From positions 286,001 through 350,000 of the forward strand of contig JAQGDQ010000070.1 in NCBI GenBank assembly GCA_030141605.1: a DNA stretch of 64,000 bases, written 5' to 3'. Source of the DNA: Tubiluchus corallicola (Eukaryota; Priapulida; Priapulimorpha; Priapulimorphida; Tubiluchidae). A program made the translations under genes and the position numbers. Shown here piece by piece: positions 1 to 12,293 of the stretch. Numbering within the stretch: position 1 is the stretch's first letter; each line of letters opens with the position of its first letter. The notes below the pieces were generated by a model, which did no database searches, was not told the origin of the DNA, and was given only the letters and a program-made list of their open reading frames with translations.

Positions 1-842
1 ACGTATATAAATTTACCTGCTGTCGAATATGATGACGCTATATGGTCAGGTTGTTATAAAAATCTATTGGCCCATTTAGAAAATGTTCAGATGACTGCAG
101 CAAGAATCTGTTCAGGAGCAATGTATAGATCTAATATAGAAAAAGTATTGTGGCTTCAACAGGCTGTCACTTCGTTGTAAGCATAACCGTTTGGGTTTAA
201 TTTCCGTTTGGGTTTAAAACTGTAAATAATTTAACACCCCAGTGCGTTTGCTCTATTCTCCTACCTAAAGTACAAGATCTTCCTCCATGTGCGTAATAAT
301 GGTAATTATAAAAAAATTGATGTTAGTTCAGTTGCTTTTGAGAAATAATTTTTTGTGGAATCTACAAATCATTGGAATGCTTTACTTGCAAATCTGCATG
401 AACTAACATCTTTGTCCACATTTAAAAGGAACTACAAAAGTATTTAAGCTTTAATTATTACCACAAATATTACTCGTATAGTAAACATTCAGTTTCAGTT
501 TATCGCAGGCGCATGTGTGTTGACTTTATTCAGCTAAATTATCTTATCTAAAGGTTGTATTAATAGCGATGGGTCTCCTGTGCTGACAGATTCCAGGTGT
601 GGCTTTCTTTTTGAAACAAGTGAACAGTTTTTATTAATCCGCCTAGTGCACTAATGCTCAACAAAATCAAAGAAATATTGGTTCCTAATAATATTAATAT
701 TGTTGTACTGTCAGATAGTGATGTAACGCATCCCCTGCTTCATGGGAATGCATGCTTAAGCTATAAATGCAAATGTTCAATCCTTCAATATATGCGGGAC
801 TTTATTAATTGGTTTGTTTGCACAAAGCGTTTTCAAACTTGA
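1..842 (+). mobile_element. Decayed LINE 3' end (reverse-transcriptase ORF C-terminus)
   Basis: Frame 1 at the window edge reads a stretch containing LAHLENVQMTAARICSGAMY, which resembles the conserved LEKVQ..AARI..GA block near the end of LINE reverse-transcriptase ORFs. Around 350-450 a line like ST.HWNALLANLHELTSLSTF follows, the usual ST..WN.LP...S...FK tail. At about 567-842 a further block with RCGFLFETSEQFLL, then ILVPNNINI and LLHGN, resembles the minus-strand LINE scrap at 53050-53370 (CRCGASFETISQFLI, LLIPHNIRI, LLHDN). Stops and frameshifts separate the blocks, so this is a dead copy, and it is cut at its 5' side by the window boundary. A jockey/CR1-like group is likely, but the exact clade is not decided. 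Confidence 0.7.
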
Positions 843-3800
843 TAACTAATCTTCTGTGAGAACGTTTTATTCACTAATTTTACTAATGTTTTATTTTAAT
901 TGTTAAGTGTGATAATCAAACGTGTAATAAGTTTTTACGAAAAAATTAAATAAGCTAATTTTGTGATATTTTTGCGTGAACATTAGGTAAGTCGCAGAAG
1001 TTTGAATTACTTTAAGCAACAGGTGCTTACGGAAAGTCACGGCACGGTTACGAAGAGTCACGAAGTCTGCCAGTTACGTCATGATTTTCAAGTGAATGGC
1101 GGCAACCGACACGCCTGAAAATTTCTATTCAAAGCTATCATATTTTAAATTTAAATTAACTCGCGTATATAGTTACGTTATTCTGCAGCCATAATACAAA
1201 GGTCGCACGCAAAACAATGGCTGTATGAATGTTGAGTACGAAAGTGAAGCTTCTTTCCTCAAACACACTTCGATTCGAAGTCAAAAAGTTGGCTTTCAAA
1301 TTCAATTTGTCAAGACGGCATATATATCGCAGTTCTTACGGCATTTTTTCGATTACGTAAAATCACTAACTTATCAGTGAGTTAGCTAACGTATTACGTT
1401 AAAATGAATGTTTAAAAAATTCATTATATGAAATTTAAAGTAAGTAGTTGGCTTAAAGTCAGTTTTCAGGTTTATAAAAAATTAGATTGCATAGGAACTA
1501 TTATCACCCTATATTAATTAATTAATAATTATTAAATAATTAATTAGCTAGATACCGCATAATTAATGTATTAATACTGTAAATAAATAAACGCTTTATT
1601 TCACAAACATAAATATAAGTACAATTAACAAATCACACACTTAAATAAACATTTATTATTAATATTAATATAATCTACTACTAACATAAATATTAATGGC
1701 AATTTTTTGTTCGGAAAAAGTAATATTCACTTTGTTTACGTATTCACATCTTTGCATAAGTTACGAAAACCAATGCTTCTCAAATTGGAATACAACTTGT
1801 GAACTGCAAAGCATGCTCACGTAGGCGCTGTTTTTCCTTTACGGATAATTAAAAATCTTCCTCGAAACATAAATTATTAATTTTCCGCCACATTCAAAGC
1901 ATGCTAGTGATTAGGCCACACAGCTACTTCTCCTTAGAAATAATTATCTCGGATTTTGGTTGTTGCGTGCGAAACATGTCAGATTACAGATTTCAATAAA
2001 TAAATGATGGGATTTGTGCCTGAAGCTAGGTCTATAACTGTCCCTAGGATCGCATACGTATCACATACAAATTGTATGACAACCACTGGCAATGCGTAAT
2101 TTCAGTAGCCAACTACACCCTGTGACCACTCAAGTATCCTCTAAATTACACTCCTCCCCAAGATGAAATGTGCATTTGAGCTGGTTGCATAATGCATATA
2201 CGTGATCTATTTTTAAAGTTTGTCCTTGTGGTAAAATTGTTTGTGGTGTACTAACGCGGTGTGTTTTGTGCTTTGTGCCAGCTCCTACTATGATTCGCCT
2301 AAAATATGGTGTAAGTCCGAATTTGCTCGCTGAAAAAATTTATTTTAACAACAGTCTTTAACTTGATGAAAAAACAACTTGCAATTGCAGGGACAATTGC
2401 AGAATCAGCTATTCGCTATTATAACTCCGCTCGCCGGAAGCCAATCTCCCAAGACAAGAGAAAAGAATGTTTTGTCTAATCAGAAGCCAAGGCAGGGATC
2501 CCCACGGGTTCTTAGATTTTGCTCGACAAGAAAACGTTGAAAAGGGTTCCCAGGCTCGGAGTTTTTTCTAACAAAGAATTGCATTCCCCCCGCTTTGTGC
2601 TTTTATTGTCTTCCGTGGAGGGTGATTAGCTAGCGTTAATGTTAAGTGACGCAAAATCAGTTTCAACTTTTAACCACGTTTAGCTTCGACTGCGTACTAT
2701 CTTTGTAATCAACATAATTTCGTCGTCTCATGGATCGGATTTACTAGCTGTGGTTATTGACGTATCTTTAGTTTCCCATTCCTTCTCTCCAGTGAGACAC
2801 ACTGCCAGGGTTCATCCAAATTGAAACAACAGTGTAATTTCAACTTTGGTCGGTCAGAACAACAGCCGCAGCTTTTGGGCAGCAGCAGCGGTGCCAGCAA
2901 CAACAATAACAATAACAACATAAATAACAAATAATAAAGCAAAACATTAATAATAACAAAAACAATAACAATGTGATTAATTCAATCTCTGTACGTAGCT
3001 AATTTACAATGAAGCCAAGTTCTCAGTACTGGGTGTAGACTTACATATAAGCAAAGATCAACATAGTTCGCTATCTAATCGTCTTGGTGCTATAAATCTA
3101 CTTTCTTACCTTAACGAGTTGACCAAATTTTTTGATTGTATAATTCATATAAATCAATACAGCTTGAAAAAATTGCAATATTTTGACCATACTGTCATAA
3201 CACGCATACTTTTCTATCGTTAATATCTGACAGTGTTTTAAAAAGAGTTTTTACATTTTCCGTGAATTTTAGTTTCAATGAAATGGCGGTTCTGGGAAAA
3301 AAATTCTGGTAAATGGCAATTTTGGGGAAAAATGTTTCTTAAAAGATATTTTCCTGGGAAGTAGGATGCTCTAGCAAAAATATTTTCGTGAACTTTTTTC
3401 GGCAGAAAAGTTTTCTAGTAAATAGCCCTTGTGGGAAACAAGTCTACCCCCAATCATAGTCCTGTTTAAAAGCTGATCAGTCACACATGCATCGGAGCAG
3501 ACAAAGTCAGGTGATAATTTATCACGAGCACCTTTCAGTACGCACTGGTCAGTCACACATGCGGGTAATAATCTATAGTTTTTCACATAAGTGAACCAGC
3601 CTACAGGTGTAGTCAAGTGATAAACATGGTCATAATCGGTGATTAGAGTCTGAACAAACTTAGTCTTGCTAAATTTGAGCTTGAATCCTCGTTAAAATAA
3701 TTATTGTGCAGCTTTGGGCGAGTTCACTAATTAGGTTTAAGATTTGTTAGCGGAACTGCTGATAACAAGTTTGTGATTACCTACTCGACAACGGGATTCA

Positions 3801-6120
3801 TCAGAGAGAAAGAAATGATTCGTCGTTTTAATCCGGGGTGTTAATCTTTCGGTTTTTTGTCGTTGATAGTTCTTATCGCTGCTACAACTGATTCAATCTA
3901 AGCATTCGACCTGTTCACCTTTGAAAATTCCTCGCTTTTCTCCTGTTAACCTCGTGACGCCATTATTCGATCATGAGACGGCCCTGGCCTAAGATGGTCG
4001 TGACTATGGTGTGATTTTACTAATTGTACAAGGTACGCAGCACAGTTTTATATTGCTGAAACTTTTTGACATTTTCCCGAACGTTAACGTAAGCTCGACT
4101 TCTCAGCAGGATTAACTTTTTCTTTCAGATATTAAATTTGATCGTTTGACGACTTTAACTTAATATCTTGAGCTTGAGCCTGGGTTGCGTAATGAAAGTG
4201 CAATGCTGTCCAATGAACGCATTGTAGTATAGTGGCGTACGAGGCCACTAACACCATATGAGTGCACAGTGAAGCATAGAGTTAACTATCATCTCTATAA
4301 AGCGTTTATTTAGAAAATATGGCAACTAATTGTACATACAATCTAAACAGGAGGCTCTACATATGAAGAAGCCCAGGTTTCTCAGATACAGATACCTTGC
4401 CACAATGTTATAAATAGGGTTATTGACGAACAGCAGAATACAGTATAGAATATAATGTACATAAATAACAAAACATTACATCAAAGCCTCCCAACATTTT
4501 AATGTAATCGTCACATTGAAAAGGTAACAACAGTAGCAGTTAAAGGGCAAGAAAAGGGGTACCTGAGGCAGGTTTCAGAAAAACCGCCTTAAAAATTATA
4601 CTGCTTTACTGCAATTTTATGCGTACCTCGTACTCGCGTTAAAAGATATTTTTGTTTGTTTTCATTTTAAATCTCCTGCAATACTGTTCCAACGGCGCCA
4701 TTACATGACGTCATTGCGCAAACGTAATCATGGGAAGAAAAGGCAATATTAAATTATGTTCCGAAAAACTTGCCATGCAAATCTATATTACTTAGCATTT
4801 CGTTTACCTGCTGGAAAGGCCTATGTAACTAGATATAAAAATTTAAGATGTTTGTGCCAATTGGTAAAATGTCGCTGATTCACCCGCCCGGTGCGCCACT
4901 CACAAACCAAAAACGCACTTTTAATCTTATTGACAAGATACAGTCATTTAAAATTTTACTTAGTTAGCAACTTGTATGCTACGAATGCTCTGATTATTTT
5001 TTCAAACTTTACTCGGTGTTATTTTATTTATCTAAACTTGTTTCAAACGACCGACCATCAAGATGGCTGGGCCTTACTGAGTAACTGGTCATTGCGCGAG
5101 TTTAAATTTACGGGTTTTAAGCAGCGTTACAATCGACTTAAATCCTGTATGCAAAAAGGCAGTGTGTAAGTGGTATAAAATTTCAAGACGAATTGTTTAA
5201 GCTTTATGTGACTGGAAGGTTTCTTATTATTTACTATTACCTTACTATTTCACACTATTTACACGCTTACAAAAATAATGTAATACAATAAGAGCTATCG
5301 GTTTGATTTTCTGTGATCAAGCTTTTACTTTCCTTATAACAAAACAGTTTGTAATATAATTTTAAACTAAATTTGCAAGTTACAATTAATTCCGTTTAAC
5401 AGGAACACAATTTTTTCTGCATCGCGAGATTCATAAAGTTTGGAAATTTTCATTGATATGACAGAGCATTCTGAATAAGGTTGTGTGAGTTAGTATGCTA
5501 TTACATGGCAAAATATGAATCGAATCATTATACGCCAGATCATATAACCATAGAGTTATTAGTACCATCTTTGCGATCATTAAACTGAACAATAATCTGT
5601 AGATATAAACGTAAAAAAGTACTTGCTGCTTCCTTGTCGGTTTTTACCTAAGCTTTGTCGACGCATCAATAATTATCATGGTTCTTTTTCAGCACATGCG
5701 CGGCTAAATGTTCATCTCAAATGACTTGAGACTCGCGGGAGCTGATAGTCGGCGTTTATAGAAAATAGTAACAAAAGTTCTTTAATGCATCATGGATTTA
5801 CTGCGCAGTCCTGAATCAGTCTAAAATAACGTGAAATGTCACAGGAGGTGGCAATTTTCAAGAGCAAACATGAGATTGATGTGAAGAAAAGAAAATTCGT
5901 GTTAACTTTAGTGCAGCTGTTAAAACGTGTTGCTAATTGTGGCCATTATGCAAGGACAACAGCAATAGAAGATACACGACAAGCCAATGTTTTTCTATTG
6001 TGTGGAATTACAATAGCCGGCTTCAGGTAAAATCTAATTTTAGCATAGCGAGTTGAGTTCTGGGCGAAGCCACCAGTGCATGGATTGTGATCACACTTTT
6101 TAGTTACACCTAAGGTTATC
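843..6120. other. Intergenic, no recognisable gene
   Basis: Open frames here are short and have no family resemblance. The stretch is AT-rich. Two visible structures are a (CAA/TAA)-type run near 2885-2970 and degenerate repeats at 3270-3600. In the latter, variants of AAATGGC...TTTGGGGAAAAA recur and the phrase GGTCAGTCACACATGC/GATCAGTCACACATGC occurs twice about 75 bases apart. A 64-codon frame at 5836-6030 followed by GT could be an exon, but nothing supports it further. Confidence 0.5.
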
Positions 6121-6124
6121 GTTA

Positions 6125-6402
<278 letters not shown>

Positions 6403-6429
6403 TCTTTTCATTAAACTTAACACAGATTT

Positions 6430-7608
6430 TCTACGTAATACATCAAAATACATCACGCGAATTTCAACACTCATCTCACGAGCACTGTAATCATATGCAT
6501 ATCCGAAAAATAATCTTTTTGACACATTGTGCGCAATTTTGAGTTTTAAGATATTACCATTATTAAAATGTCTCCAAGTAGACATGCAATAGAATGTATT
6601 ACAGTAAGCATTAAATAAATATCTTTTAACATCAACAGAACAATAGCTGAATTTTCTAATAAGTTGGTTTGTACGACAGTAGTATAGGGATCTTTACTAA
6701 TAATAATTACCCAGTTGAACATTGGTTGCATTACTCCAATTCGGGGCATGTTTTGCAACATAATTTTGGTTTGAAGCGTTTAGGCCTAATGCACAATTGG
6801 TATTTACAGGGCTGTCTGACCAGCCAGAAACCAAGCTGTCTACATCGAAAACTGCAATTAATGGCATGTGATCACGTACAGTCAGATCATAATTTATATT
6901 AATTATATTAATCAACTTGTTTGCTGCTTCGGTGCATATAATGTGGTCCAACCACGTACATGTGTTGTGAGCTGCACTAACATAGGTAAAGGTTGTTGAG
7001 GGTAGTTGGTTAACATCCGAAATAAAGTAATTATTAGCCGTACAATTATCAGCTAATTCACGAAAAAAGGTCTTTGCTGGATGAGCATTCTAGTCTCCGA
7101 TACAGCAAACATAGCTTGACGTAGTTTCTTCAATATATGCATTAAGTTTACCAAGACAAAGTCTAAAATCATCTAAATTGTCATTAGATTCACATGGAAA
7201 GTACACGTTATAAAAAACAAGAGGCATAAGTTTTCCAGGCAGTTTAATAGAAAACCCCATTATTCTATATTCGCTTTCGTATATCAGAACATTATGTTCA
7301 CCCGGCAGTGATTTTCGCCAGAGAACAGCTAGACCTCCCTGGGGTCTACCATCAAGCAACCCTTTAGACAAATCAGTGGGTGAAACACCTCTCCCATAAA
7401 AAGATGGATGTATCTTAGACAAGTGACCTAAGTCCTGCTTAGGCAACATAGTTTCTTGGAGCAGAATTATATCAAACTCATTACATAGTTCACTTATGAC
7501 AAACTTTGACTCGGAATTAGTGATTGAGTTACAATTGTAACTTACAATTTTTAGAGTTTTTAATACATTGTCGCTATCCATGTCAAGATTTTCCATCACT
7601 CGAAGCAA
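6430..7608 (-). pseudogene. LINE ORF2 5' part: APE-type endonuclease, broken
   Basis: The frame starts near 7608 (second Met at 7593) and encodes an apurinic/apyrimidinic-type endonuclease that nicks target DNA for target-primed reverse transcription. Visible motifs in order are VSYNCNSI (catalytic Asn), IILLQETML (catalytic Glu), GGLAVLWRKS, and then GD-stop-NAH, where a TAG at about 7087-7089 interrupts the GDFNAH motif. The frame continues past the stop through TWLDHIICT to RDHMPL, where the usual SDH.P serine is Arg. Similarity fades before the (GA)n tract at 6402, and no reverse-transcriptase domain follows, so the copy is 3'-truncated. Its start overlaps the ORF1 end by about 26 nt, the usual arrangement of CR1/L2-type LINEs. 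Confidence 0.85.
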
Positions 7609-8911
7609 CAGAACTCATTGAGCCCCAGGAACGTTGATTTGCTGCCAGGAGTGTCAAGCTCGCTTGCGTTGTATGTCCAGCATCGGCAGATTGAGCAGCA
7701 TCAGCCACGGATTGTGACTGATCGCTTGTCTTAGCTGTAGCGTTGTTATGTTTGCCGTCAGATGCAAATTTCGGGGGGAAATATGGCTTAACAAGCACCC
7801 CAGCTGGCCAGATCTCCGGATTCATTATCTGGTCCTTCTCTTCGTTACCGAAGCAGCTAACCACAAATGAACTATACGTATTGTACTTCGTCTGCAGCTG
7901 TTTTACAGTCACCTTAATGTCGCATTGGTCTATAATTAACCGTTCTATGTCACCAGTGTTAGTGTCGGGATCCAGTCGCGTAACGAACAACTGTCGTAAC
8001 GGCTTGCTGGATTTTACCTCACTATTGGTTGCAGTACCAGTTATAACCCGCTTAGATGCTGGCTTTGTTAAAGGAAGTCTGGGGCGTTTACCAGAACGTA
8101 CGACTTTAGTGAAGCCATCACTATCCTTATCTGAATCACCCAGCGTCATCGTCTTTGTGGTAGGTGGCTTATGCGGGATAGACTTTGAAGAGGAAGATAA
8201 CACACCTGCTGACTGGACTACTGAAGAATAGCTCTTCTGCTTTGCTATGGCAATGTTAGAGCTGGCAAAACGTGCATCTAAGATTTCATTTAAGTCCTCC
8301 TTCGTTATGAATTTATCTTTCAATACCGCTAGGTCCTGCTGCACAATTTGAAGTTGTTTTAACAATACTGATGTATCCATTGATTTCAGACTCATTGGCG
8401 GGATGTTTTGAGAGAAAGCGGCCGCAAATCTCGGTGCAGGCGCAGCATTTATTATAGGGCCGTATTGCAATAGCTTCAGTATGTCATTGCACACATTTGC
8501 CTTTTTGGATGGACCAATTCTGTTCTTCACGAATTCTGGATTGTCTGTATTGTCGCGTGGTATAAGACCAATAAGCACCGCTTTCGCCTCATCACATTTT
8601 TCCTCCGAATAAAAGTCATGAATAACCTTTGCCAAATCTACAAATGGCACTCCTGCCTCCAACTGATTTTGAGCAAAGTAATTCAGTTCGTTGTGAATTA
8701 GGCTTATACTGTCATCGTCTGTGTCACTGCATACAGCGTTCTTGCTTACTGAGCCTCTTTCCTGGACATTTTCAACTTGGATGGGTATAATAGCACCTCC
8801 GCTTTCTGATATTCTGGCGTTGTAACATTTGTTACAAAGAATGAGATAGCCAAATTCGATCCTGCTTGACGCGTCAGGATACTTGCGTCTACACAATATA
8901 CATGTTGCCAT
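7583..8911 (-). CDS. CR1/L2-type LINE ORF1 protein (442 aa), intact frame
   Basis: This is the nucleic-acid-binding ORF1 protein of a non-LTR retrotransposon. It would coat the element RNA in a ribonucleoprotein. The N-terminus has a Cys pair CILC and a second pair CNKC about 20 residues on, a PHD-like zinc-binding arrangement known in CR1 ORF1 proteins. The middle is low-complexity and basic (SGKRPRLPLTK). The C-terminal third is RRM-like: LFVTRLDPDTNTGDIERLI, then YSSFVVSC and IWPAGVLVKPYFPPKF, a block typical of invertebrate CR1/L2 ORF1. The frame is fully open although the downstream ORF2 is broken, which suggests a fairly young insertion. The preceding 80 bases are probably element 5' UTR. 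Confidence 0.85.
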   Translation of the reverse strand: MATCILCRRKYPDASSRIEFGYLILCNKCYNARISESGGAIIPIQVENVQERGSVSKNAVCSDTDDDSISLIHNELNYFAQNQLEAGVPFVDLAKVIHDFYSEEKCDEAKAVLIGLIPRDNTDNPEFVKNRIGPSKKANVCNDILKLLQYGPIINAAPAPRFAAAFSQNIPPMSLKSMDTSVLLKQLQIVQQDLAVLKDKFITKEDLNEILDARFASSNIAIAKQKSYSSVVQSAGVLSSSSKSIPHKPPTTKTMTLGDSDKDSDGFTKVVRSGKRPRLPLTKPASKRVITGTATNSEVKSSKPLRQLFVTRLDPDTNTGDIERLIIDQCDIKVTVKQLQTKYNTYSSFVVSCFGNEEKDQIMNPEIWPAGVLVKPYFPPKFASDGKHNNATAKTSDQSQSVADAAQSADAGHTTQASLTLLAANQRSWGSMSSVASSDGKS

Positions 8912-9206
8912 TGTCCGTTAATTAGGCGTGATATCACCCCTACACTGATACATGGAAGAAAACACGTTTTACCAGGTAAGTAACGCAAACTTCACAAAAG
9001 AATTATTGCAGAATTTTAGTTTTTCAGAAATATCTTGGCAATCGTTTTTCTTAGAATTCAACCAAGCATTAACCTGGATGCGTTTTTTATTCATGCAGAA
9101 TATGATATAAGTTTCACTTTGCAACTCTCACTATAAATATATTAAATTAGCTCGAATATACAGAGACGATGTACACACACCACTGCTATTCACAGACAGC
9201 AGACTC

Positions 9207-9210
<4 letters not shown>

Positions 9211-9256
<46 letters not shown>

Positions 9257-9485
9257 GGACAGAGAGAGAGAGAGAGAGGAGGGACAGAGAGAGAGAGGGG
9301 AGACAGAGAGAGGGGGGCAGAGAGAGAGAGAGAGACAGAGAGAGAGAGAGAGGAGGGACAGAGAGAGAGAGAGAGGGGAGACAGAGAGAGAGAGGGGAGA
9401 CAGAGAGAGTGAGAGAGAGAGAGAGAAAAAGAGAACGGAAGAGAGAGAGAGAGAGAGAGAGAGATTATTATTATTATTACTATTA
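9211..9485. repeat. (GA)n microsatellite ending in (ATT)n
   Basis: GA dinucleotide runs interspersed with GGAGGGACAG and GGGGAGACAG units form a higher-order repeat of about 40 bp. The block ends in ATTATTATTATTACTATT. The adjacent AAAAATCTTTATTCAAAATG reads on the minus strand as a LINE-like 3' terminus with AATAAA, so the ATT run may be the tail of a minus-strand retroelement. Confidence 0.93.
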
Positions 9486-11850
9486 AAAATCTTTATTCAA
9501 AATGATACAATAAGCCCTCTATTTGCTGGGCACATAAGTACAAAAATGTTAAATAAATGTTTACATTACGTACATTAAATAAATTTTTACATTACATTCT
9601 TCACAGTTACCAATTTTTATATACGTAAATAATCTTATGTTGATATCATTCGTATTTAAACAGTAGAGTCGGAATCATCTACTTGCAGCCATGATGATGC
9701 ACAAATCAGACAAAATCCGATCATAGCTGTAGCGTGCAGGATTAACAAGTTTCATTAGCTGTGGCAGTAACTCTGACTAGAAATATAAAGCTGATATGAT
9801 GGCGATTAATAAATAATGTGAAAGTCGTGATCGCATTGCACCAAGAAACAATTTTTGATAAAGAGAAGTCACAAGAAACTAATCTTACCCGAATAAAATC
9901 TTCTTTGCCAAAAATATTTGTTTTTGTTCATGTAGGTCTATAAAGCTGATATAAGCTTTTTCGTAAGCTGATATAATAACCTCTCGCAAGCCTTTAACTA
10001 AATAAAATTTAGCCATTCTGGTCTTTCGCCACACCGTCTCACTGCAATTTTAGTGAATTGTGTATGGTGAAATACTGGATATGTATATGAAATGAGACAA
10101 TAAAAAAAATTAATCTAAATTTAGATATAAATCTAGCTGTGAATCTGACTTCAAAGGAAGGAAATCCTTATGAAGTAGGCAGCTTTTAGCATTATCCTAA
10201 GACGCAGCAATCCTCTTTAATCCATCACTAAAATAATGAAGCTGCATTTAGACAATTAGGTGGGTACAGATAGCTCCAAGCAAAAAATGGCACCTAAAAC
10301 AAAGTGCAAGAGAATTTTCCTCTTCAGATTCTCATAGAATATGGTTTCATGTACCTACAACAAAAAATCGGACCAAAATCGGCTTTGGTACGTTTGAGAT
10401 ATATCCATAAATCTAAGATGGCGCCTACTAGATGAAAAATATGTATTATTGACTGATAGGAAAGTGCCCCCTGAGGATTCCTAAAATTATGGTCGTTTTT
10501 ATCTATGACATCACTACTATGGTGTAATTAAGAACATTACTGCTTCATGGTTGTCGAAAATGGGTCACTGAAATTGCTTTTTCATTATCAGTGACTTGCA
10601 ATAGTATTCAAAAACAGGTGCCTGGTGGTGATCTTGGGCTGAGATTTTAGTTTTCTGGAAATAGGAAGAATTGGGCTACGCGACAGTGGGTGTGGGTCAC
10701 TTTTAGATTGGCCTCTACCAGGAAGAGCGACGATGAGGTGATTGGAATTTCCATTTTGGGCGATTTTCGTTTGGAAAACTACCGACGCAAAGCCATTATT
10801 CTCTGCGGGCCCTTTGCTAGAATAATATTAATTACATGAACGTGAGAAAAGATTGGTCATTTTGCATTCACCCCTTTGAATGATGGGAGCTTTTGAAGAA
10901 TTTTAGTTTGAAGAATTCTTGAAATTCTGAACTAAGACCTTAGTTCAAAATGGAAGTATTTACTGTCTATGGCACTAATATACTATGGTTATATTTGACA
11001 TTTTATCTTTGATAATTTTAAACTCCGCATCACGAAATTCGACCTTGGTGTACTCGACATTTGCTGGGTCACGGTCAATGAAAAGTTATTTATTATTAGC
11101 TCTGCTATTATGTGGTAATATTACTCATTGGGTAATCGTTTGTTCTTGTATTCTGTATTGACTCAGTGACGAGTAGCTCGATAGAACATTAAGCATAGCA
11201 TCATGTAAGAAAAAAAGTGTAGTGGTAAAGTAAGACGTTTTGACGATTAAACAACAAAAAGACTCCGTGTCAATACACAGCAGAATTAATCCACAGAAAA
11301 CGAAATTAAATTATCTGTGTAAAAGTTTTAAAAATGCAACTTAGTAAGAATATATTGAGGCGCAATCCTGTAGTAGAACCCTGACAAACGTAGGCAAACA
11401 AAAGTAAATAACAACAAGCAAAAGTATTAAACACCCAAAAGATTCAAAGCTTCAATTTTCAGGGTTGCGCTTTCACGTTTGGCTGTAGATTAAATTAGGT
11501 ATTCGATTTCAATTAATTGTGAAATAAAAATATAGATTTGTCCGCAGCGTTTTTCTAAACTTCTCTGAAAACCAAAAAGAAAATCGCAAGAGTGCGAGTG
11601 GCTTTATTATCTAGGATTAAAGTACTAAACAGACAAATAACCTCATAGACTGCTGTTAAGCGGCTATTAACTGCAACATTTTAATTATATTGCCCTGCAT
11701 GTCCGTCAAGTGTTATAATTGCGATCAAACTAGTGAAGCTAATGAGGCTGTAACCACACTTCATCCTTGTAGTGACAACCTGCATAGCATGGTAAATTAC
11801 CAATTTGGAGCTTGTATGTAGTTAACTAGTGTAGCCAGAAAACGTTCTCA
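9486..11850. other. Intergenic, no gene seen
   Basis: AT-rich DNA without family-like open frames. The first 60 bases resemble a LINE 3' UTR in minus orientation. Nothing else is recognisable. Confidence 0.5.
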
Positions 11851-11929
11851 TTAAAGGTGAGAGGGGGAGGAGAGAAAAAGAAAAAGGCAAAGAGACAATA
11901 CGCTAGAAGTTCAAAAAATCTGGGAGAGA

Positions 11930-12070
<141 letters not shown>

Positions 12071-12293
12071 AGGGCGAAAACTAGAAGGGCAAGGAAAACG
12101 CAAAGATGACACGGTTGTTGGGTTGAACTAATCTTACCAGACGGTGAAGCCATATCTTTGTTTGCTAAAGTGAAAGGTTTTCCATTGTTTTCCATTGATT
12201 AATAATGTTTGCCAAACTCGTAAAAAATCCTCTAGTGCTTAACAACAAGAACAATAGAGCAATCATACAACAGCTATACAGCATACAGTTCTG

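Noticed and set aside
7743-8231. 162-codon plus-strand frame
   Set aside because: Antisense shadow of the LINE ORF1.
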